Source: Cellulosimicrobium sp. ES-005 (GTDB taxonomy: Bacteria; Actinomycetota; Actinomycetes; Actinomycetales; Cellulomonadaceae). Taken from it: DNA of 64,000 nt. The notes beneath the pieces were generated by a model, which saw only the letters and a program-made list of their open reading frames with translations, had not been told where the DNA came from and made no database searches. Below, one piece after another: positions 59,923 through 64,000 of the stretch. Position numbers and translations under genes: made by a program. Each line of letters starts with the position of its first letter. The stretch's first letter is position 1. The DNA is taken from NCBI RefSeq assembly GCF_040448685.1, contig NZ_CP159290.1, positions 3,596,001 to 3,660,000 of the forward strand, given 5' to 3'.

Positions 59923-62547
59923 TCAGCTGCGTGCGGGCTCCGGGGAATCGACGGGGGTCTCGTGGTGCGGGTGGCGGCGCTCCAGGGCGGCGCCCTCGAC
60001 GTCGACGTCGGGCAGGATGCGGTCGAGCCACCGGGGGAGCCACCACGCCTTGTCGCCCACGAGGTGCATGAGCGCCGGGACGAGCAGCATCCGCACGACG
60101 AACGCGTCGACCAGCACGCCGAACGCGAGCGCGAACCCGATGGGCCGGATCATCGCGCTGTGCGAGAAGACGAACCCGCCGAAGACGGAGATCATGATGA
60201 TCGCCGCCGCGGTCACGACGGCCCGGCCCGCGCGCACGCCCTGGACGATCGCGACGCGCGCCGGGGCGCCGTGCGCGTACGCCTCGCGCATCCCCGAGCC
60301 GAGGAAGAGCTGGTAGTCCATCGCGAGGCCGAACAGGATGCCGACGAGGATCGTGGGCAGGAAGTTGAGGATCGGTCCCGGCGTCTCGACGCCGAACACC
60401 CCCGACAGCCAGCCCCACTGGTAGATCGCGACGACCCCGCCGAGCGCGGCGAAGTAGGACAGGATGAACCCGAGCGTCGCGACGACCGGCACGAAGATCG
60501 ACCGGAACACCAGCACGAGGATGACGAGCGACAGCCCGACGACGACCGCGAGGTAGATCGGCAGCGCCTGCGCGAGCTTGTCGGAGATGTCGATGTTGCC
60601 GCTGGCCGAGCCGGCGACGCCCAGCGACGCCGTGCCATCGGGGGCCTCGACGTCGCGCAGCGCGTGCACGAGCTCCTCCGTCGACGCGCTCGTGGGCCCC
60701 TCGGCGGGGATCACCTGGAACGCGGCGACGGTGCGGTCCGCGGAGGTCCCGATCGGGGCGACCGCGACGACGTCGTCGAGCGCGAAGAGCGACCGCGCGA
60801 CCTGCACCTGGTACTCCAGCGCCTCCGCCTCGGTGGGCTCGCCCGGGAGGTCGGCGACGACGAGCAGCGGGCCGTTGGTGCCCTCGCCGAACTGCTCGGC
60901 GATCGTCGAGTACGCGCGGTACTGCGTGGAGTCGTGCGCCTCCGACGACCCGTCGGGCAGGTTGGTCCGCAGGTCGAGCGCGGGGAGCGCGATCACCCCG
61001 AGCGCCACGACGGCGAGGATCGCCGTGCCCACGGCGCGCAGCGTGGACATCGGGCGGACGGGCTTCGTCCCGTCCAGAGCGGTCGTGCCCGACGGCGCGG
61101 CGTCGGTCGCGGCGCCCGGCTCGCCCGGAGTCTGGGTCCCGGCGAGCGCGGCGCGCTCGCGGCGGCTGAGGATGCGCGTCCCGATCATGCTCAGCAGGGC
61201 GGGCGTGAGGGTGACGGCGATGAGCACGGCGATCGCGACGCAGAGCGCGCCGACGGTCCCCATGAGGCCGAGGAACGGGATGCCGGTGACGTTGAGCGCG
61301 AGGAGTGCGATGAGCACCGTGGCGCCGGCGAACACCACGGCGTTGCCCGACGTGCCGTTCGCGAGCGCGATCGACTCCTGGACGTCGTCGCCCTGCTTGA
61401 GCTGGCGGCGGTGCCGGTTGACGATGAACAGCGAGTAGTCGATCCCGACCGCGAGCCCGAGCATCAGGCCGAGCACGGGGGTCACCGACGACATCTCGAC
61501 CACGCCGGAGAGCGACATCGCGGCGAGCGCACCGATGCCGACCCCGATGAGCGCGGTGAGGATCGGGAGCCCGGCGCCGACGAGCGTGCCGAGCATGACG
61601 ACCAGCACGATCGCCGCGACGACGAGGCCGATCGCCTCGCCGACGCCGAAGACCTGGGGGACGCCCTGCGTGATGTCGGACGAGAAGTCCGTCTGGACAC
61701 CCTCGACCGGGTCGTCGGTGAAGACCGCGACGAGGTCGTCCTTGGTCTGCTGCTCGATGCTCATGTTCGGCTCGGTGAACGCGACGCTCGCGACGGCGGC
61801 GCTCCCGTCCTCGGACACCATGCGGATCTCCGACGCCATCTCGAGCAGCGGCGCGGAGGCCTCGAGCTGGGCGGACTGCTCCTCGAGCGTCGTGCTCTGG
61901 TCCTCCAGCGCGGTCATTTGCTTGTCGAGCGCCGCGGCCTGGGCGTCGAGCTCGGCGCGCCCGGCGTCGAGCTCGGCCTGCTGCGCGTCGAGCTGGGGCG
62001 CCACCTGGTCGAGCGCGCCCGCGGCCTGGGCCTGCGCGCGTGCCGCGTCGAGCTGGGCCTGGCCCTCGTCGAGCTGGGTCCGCGCGGCGTCGAGCTGCTC
62101 CTGGCCCGCGGCGAGCTGCGTGCGACCGTCCTCGAGCTGCGTGCGCCCGGCCTCGATCTGGGTGCGGCCGTCCTCGACCTGCTGACGCTGGTCCGCGAGC
62201 TCGGCCTGCGTGGCGAACGGGTCGACGGCCGTCTCGACGCCGTCGACCTCCTCGGCCGCGGCGAGGCGGTCGGAGATCGCCGCCTCCTGCTCGGGCGTGA
62301 ACGCCGAGCCGTCCTCCGTGGCGAAGACGACGGTGCCGCTCCCGCCCGATGCCTCCGGGAGCGCCGTCTGCAGGCGCTCCGTCACCTCGGCGGTCGGGGT
62401 GCCGGGGATGGAGAAGCTGCTCGCGAGCGAGCCGCCGAACGCGACGAACGCCGCGCCGGCCAGCACGAGCACCGCGAGCCACGCGGCGAGGACGGTCCGC
62501 GCCCGGCGCGCGCACGCGCGCCCGAGGCGGTAGAGGAGTTCAGCCAT
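59923..62547 (-). CDS. MMPL/RND-family exporter with periplasmic coiled coil
   Basis: 874 residues, about 12 membrane helices in two halves (TVLAAWLAVLVLAGAAFVAFG at the N-terminus; two helix bundles, ~300-470 and ~690-840). MMPL signature regions LGLAVGIDYSLFIVNRHR and ILFGLAMDYQLFLGSGMREAY hold the proton-relay Asp/Tyr pairs. The first extracytoplasmic loop (~115-230) is a continuous coiled coil built from GRTQLEDGRTQL-, GQxQLDAAR-type repeats. Exports lipids or drugs. Preceded in the operon by tetR. Confidence 0.92.
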   Translation of the reverse strand: MAELLYRLGRACARRARTVLAAWLAVLVLAGAAFVAFGGSLASSFSIPGTPTAEVTERLQTALPEASGGSGTVVFATEDGSAFTPEQEAAISDRLAAAEEVDGVETAVDPFATQAELADQRQQVEDGRTQIEAGRTQLEDGRTQLAAGQEQLDAARTQLDEGQAQLDAARAQAQAAGALDQVAPQLDAQQAELDAGRAELDAQAAALDKQMTALEDQSTTLEEQSAQLEASAPLLEMASEIRMVSEDGSAAVASVAFTEPNMSIEQQTKDDLVAVFTDDPVEGVQTDFSSDITQGVPQVFGVGEAIGLVVAAIVLVVMLGTLVGAGLPILTALIGVGIGALAAMSLSGVVEMSSVTPVLGLMLGLAVGIDYSLFIVNRHRRQLKQGDDVQESIALANGTSGNAVVFAGATVLIALLALNVTGIPFLGLMGTVGALCVAIAVLIAVTLTPALLSMIGTRILSRRERAALAGTQTPGEPGAATDAAPSGTTALDGTKPVRPMSTLRAVGTAILAVVALGVIALPALDLRTNLPDGSSEAHDSTQYRAYSTIAEQFGEGTNGPLLVVADLPGEPTEAEALEYQVQVARSLFALDDVVAVAPIGTSADRTVAAFQVIPAEGPTSASTEELVHALRDVEAPDGTASLGVAGSASGNIDISDKLAQALPIYLAVVVGLSLVILVLVFRSIFVPVVATLGFILSYFAALGGVVAIYQWGWLSGVFGVETPGPILNFLPTILVGILFGLAMDYQLFLGSGMREAYAHGAPARVAIVQGVRAGRAVVTAAAIIMISVFGGFVFSHSAMIRPIGFALAFGVLVDAFVVRMLLVPALMHLVGDKAWWLPRWLDRILPDVDVEGAALERRHPHHETPVDSPEPARS

Positions 62548-62646
62548 GAGGATCCTTCGGGTGGGAGTCCGGTGCGGTCCGGGAGGCGGTCCGGGTGGGG
62601 TGGTCGGTGCCGGCGGCCGGGTGGCCGGGCGGGGAGGTGGCAGGCG

Positions 62647-63345
62647 TCAGGCGGGGCTCGCCCAGCCCGCGCGCACGCGGTCGACGAGGCGGTCGAGGAG
62701 GTCGGCCCACACGCGGCGCGAGGCGTCGTCGTCGGTGGCGCCGGTCGCGGCCCACCAGCGGCGCTGGATCACCAGGACGCCGGCCATGAGCGCGCCGACG
62801 AGCATCTCGATCTCGAGCGGGTCGACGTCGGGGTGCCGCCGCGTGGTCTCGGCGACCAGGCGCTCGGCGAGGTGGGTGAACGTGCGCACGACCATCGTCG
62901 TGACACGCGGGGTGGGCTCGGTCGCGGTGCCGCCGAGGGCGCGCGTGAGGTAGGCCATCGGGCCGACGAGGTCCGTGCCGCGGAGCGCCGCGGTGACGTC
63001 GTCGAGCGGGGTCGTGCGGTCGGTCCCGGGATCGGCCGCGCTCGCCCCGAGCGCGTCGACCACGGTGCCCAGCACGTCCTCGCACACCTCGACGACGACG
63101 TCGTCCAAGGAGGCGAAGTGGTTGAAGATCGTGCGCCGCGCGACGTCGGCGCGTGCGGCCAGGTCGTCGACCGTGAACCGGGCGCCCCCGTTCTCCTCCA
63201 TGAGCGACGCGGCGGCATCGACGATCGCGCGGCGGTGCCGCGCGCGCAGCGCGGCGCGGCGATCGGTCGCGGGGCCGGTCGCAGGGTCGGTCGCCAGGTC
63301 GGGCGCGGGCACGCCCGACGGCTCGGTCGCGGAGGGGAGGGGCAC
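62647..63345 (-). CDS. TetR-family transcriptional regulator
   Basis: 232 residues, GTG start. HTH: IVDAAASLMEENGGARFTVDDLAARADVARRTIFNHFASLDDVV. The GTG is only 13 bases from a perfect 16-bp palindrome, so the protein probably autorepresses itself and the MMPL gene. Ligand unknown. No good RBS is visible upstream, which suggests a leaderless or short-leader message. Confidence 0.92.
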   Translation of the reverse strand: MPLPSATEPSGVPAPDLATDPATGPATDRRAALRARHRRAIVDAAASLMEENGGARFTVDDLAARADVARRTIFNHFASLDDVVVEVCEDVLGTVVDALGASAADPGTDRTTPLDDVTAALRGTDLVGPMAYLTRALGGTATEPTPRVTTMVVRTFTHLAERLVAETTRRHPDVDPLEIEMLVGALMAGVLVIQRRWWAATGATDDDASRRVWADLLDRLVDRVRAGWASPA

Positions 63346-63357
63346 GTCATGACACTA

Positions 63358-63373
63358 AGTGCATCGATGCACT
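63358..63373. promoter_or_regulatory. TetR operator upstream of the tetR-MMPL operon
   Basis: AGTGCATCGATGCACT, a perfect 16-bp palindrome, followed by a related half TGCA at 63377. It lies between tetR and the SAM-IV promoter on the other strand. The gap 63346-63970 is otherwise filled by the riboswitch, leader ORF and attenuator-like hairpin. Confidence 0.75.
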
Positions 63374-63446
63374 CGGTGCAAACAGCGTCGTGGGTGCTCA
63401 AAGTTGACCGATCGAGTCCAGTATGTGGGAAGGTCTCCTCGGTGCG

Positions 63447-63476
63447 TTGACACCCCGCGGTGGCCGCTCGTAAGTT
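63447..63476 (+). promoter_or_regulatory. promoter of the second SAM-IV riboswitch transcript
   Basis: -35 TTGACA (63447-63452) and -10 TAAGTT (63471-63476) with 18-bp spacing, among the best matches to a housekeeping promoter in the window. Confidence 0.75.
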
Positions 63477-63516
63477 CCCGCGCAACCGAGGTCGACGCAC
63501 CCCGGTCACAGGACAT

Positions 63517-63642
63517 GGTCATGAGCTCCGACGCCAAGCCCCGGCTCGTCGGACGGCAACCCTCCCGCGCGGTGGGGTGCCCCGGGTGAGGACCAGGTCC
63601 CGCGTCGCGCGGACCACGCGCGGCGCGGGGCAACGACGCGGA
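63517..63642 (+). ncRNA. SAM-IV riboswitch (second copy)
   Basis: GGTCATGAGCTCCGACGCC-, then CGGCTCGTCGGACGGCAACCC, GGTGGGGTGCCCCGGGTGAGG-ACC closing the core at 63594, and a GCGCGGGGCAACGACGCGG pseudoknot-side stem. It retains the SAM-IV core seen in the copy at 35930, with the P2 stem changed in a paired manner (CCAGC/GCTGG to TCCGACG/CGTCGGA). Its target is probably the leader ORF and/or the gene starting at 63971. Confidence 0.92.
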
Positions 63643-63672
63643 GCCCGGCGACGGGCACGAAGGAGACGGACG

Positions 63673-63804
63673 ATGGATCGGCGAATGTCGAGCACCGCGG
63701 TGAGCACCGCGCACGTGTCGACGTGCCCCTGTCCGTTCGCGGGCGCCCCCGGCGCCCCCGCCCTCGGGGCCACGGGTCCCGCGCGCGTCGCCTGTTGTCG
63801 CTGA
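63673..63804 (+). CDS. 43-residue cysteine-rich leader peptide
   Basis: ATG 8 bases after AGGAG. MDRRMSSTAVSTAHVSTCPC, a Gly/Pro/Ala-rich middle and a C-terminal ACCR ending at the stop. Four Cys in 43 residues, two adjacent just before the stop, is the pattern of cysteine-sensing leader ORFs. The C-terminal TGTTGT codons fall within the loop of a hairpin. It lies directly after a SAM-IV riboswitch and before the next gene. Not recognised as a known family. Confidence 0.6.
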   Translation: MDRRMSSTAVSTAHVSTCPCPFAGAPGAPALGATGPARVACCR

Positions 63805-63815
63805 CGACGACCCGT
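63772..63815 (+). promoter_or_regulatory. hairpin over the Cys codons at the end of the leader ORF, possible attenuator
   Basis: ACGGGTC (63772-63778) pairs with GACCCGT (63809-63815), and GTCG (63787-63790) with CGAC (63805-63808), leaving an 8-base bulge on the left. The tandem Cys codons and stop codon lie in the loop. A ribosome stalled at TGTTGT would disrupt it. Inference only. Confidence 0.4.
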
Positions 63816-63970
63816 CCCTGACACCCCGCGCCACCCGCGCGCGGTCCGGGTCCCTCCCGGCTTCCCCAGCCCGTCCTGCCGCCGCGCGCGGCCGGACCGC
63901 CCTGCCCACCCTCCGGCACCCCGCCGCGCCCTGAGCGCGCCGTCGGCTCAACTGAGAACGGATCCTCGCG

Positions 63971-64000
63971 ATGTCCGACCCCCGCCCCGCCCGCACCCTC
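63971..64000 (+). CDS. start of an unidentified gene, truncated by the window end
   Basis: ATG followed by nine codons (SDPRPARTL), weak GGATCC-type RBS. Too short to identify. The upstream SAM-IV riboswitch suggests methionine or sulfur metabolism or transport. Confidence 0.5.
   Translation, partial: MSDPRPARTL

Noticed and set aside
63355-63996. 213-codon minus-strand frame over the SAM-IV region
   Set aside because: It is antisense to a clear riboswitch and leader ORF, Arg/Gly-rich and motif-free.

Overview
The window is chromosomal DNA from a high-GC actinobacterium. Third-position G/C is extreme, GTG starts are frequent, -10 boxes of the TAGACT type lie close to start codons, and there are SAM-IV riboswitches, a TCGAAC-N4-GTTCGA SOS box and an LAxTG sorting signal. 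Gene content suggests Micrococcales close to Cellulosimicrobium/Cellulomonas (Promicromonosporaceae); this is an inference from gene content, not from a marker gene. I see no tRNA, rRNA, CRISPR array, insertion sequence or prophage.

Layout. 0-5.4 kb: end of a sortase-anchored HtaA haem-binding protein, HAD phosphatase, DedA protein, Rossmann-fold oxidoreductase, SpoU-type RNA methyltransferase and class II fructose-bisphosphate aldolase with a strong terminator. 5.4-8.6 kb: a partner-switching module (PAS/PP2C/ATPase phosphatase flanked by two STAS proteins). 8.7-18 kb: most of the de novo purine pathway (purA, purD, purC, purS, purQ; purL lies at 56.2 kb), interrupted by a secreted yeast-lytic-type protease with a ricin domain, a LexA-boxed HNH fragment and a PadR/membrane-protein pair. 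18-23 kb: acetyltransferase fusion, two luciferase-like oxidoreductases, MBL hydrolase. 23.1-32.3 kb: recC-recB-recD operon. 32.4-37.5 kb: sulfur metabolism: rhodanese-metZ under an S-box SAM riboswitch and a cysteine-desulfurase-like enzyme under a SAM-IV riboswitch. 39.4-46.6 kb: a MaoC/FabG4/FadA2 operon divergent from a TetR/acyl-CoA dehydrogenase operon, resembling Mycobacterium tuberculosis Rv0241c-Rv0244c. 48.3-51.2 kb: PadR plus a Drr-type ABC exporter. 51.2-64 kb: APC and EamA transporters, LysR regulator, purL, membrane endonuclease/phosphatase-like protein, MMPL exporter with its TetR. The last 500 bp hold a second SAM-IV riboswitch, a cysteine-rich leader peptide and the start of an unidentified gene.

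The most unusual content is between the genes. Five copies of one palindromic element (a 52-53 bp hairpin plus a third half-site exactly 22 bp outside it) and four copies of another (exactly 60 bp) are scattered through 64 kb, with one larger 87 bp nested-palindrome relative. Two copies follow separate canonical terminators, so terminator function alone does not explain them. Other points worth following: a CelR/CebR-like operator on the protease gene, an SOS box on a truncated HNH gene, and a SAM-IV riboswitch followed by a Cys-codon leader ORF and a possible attenuator.
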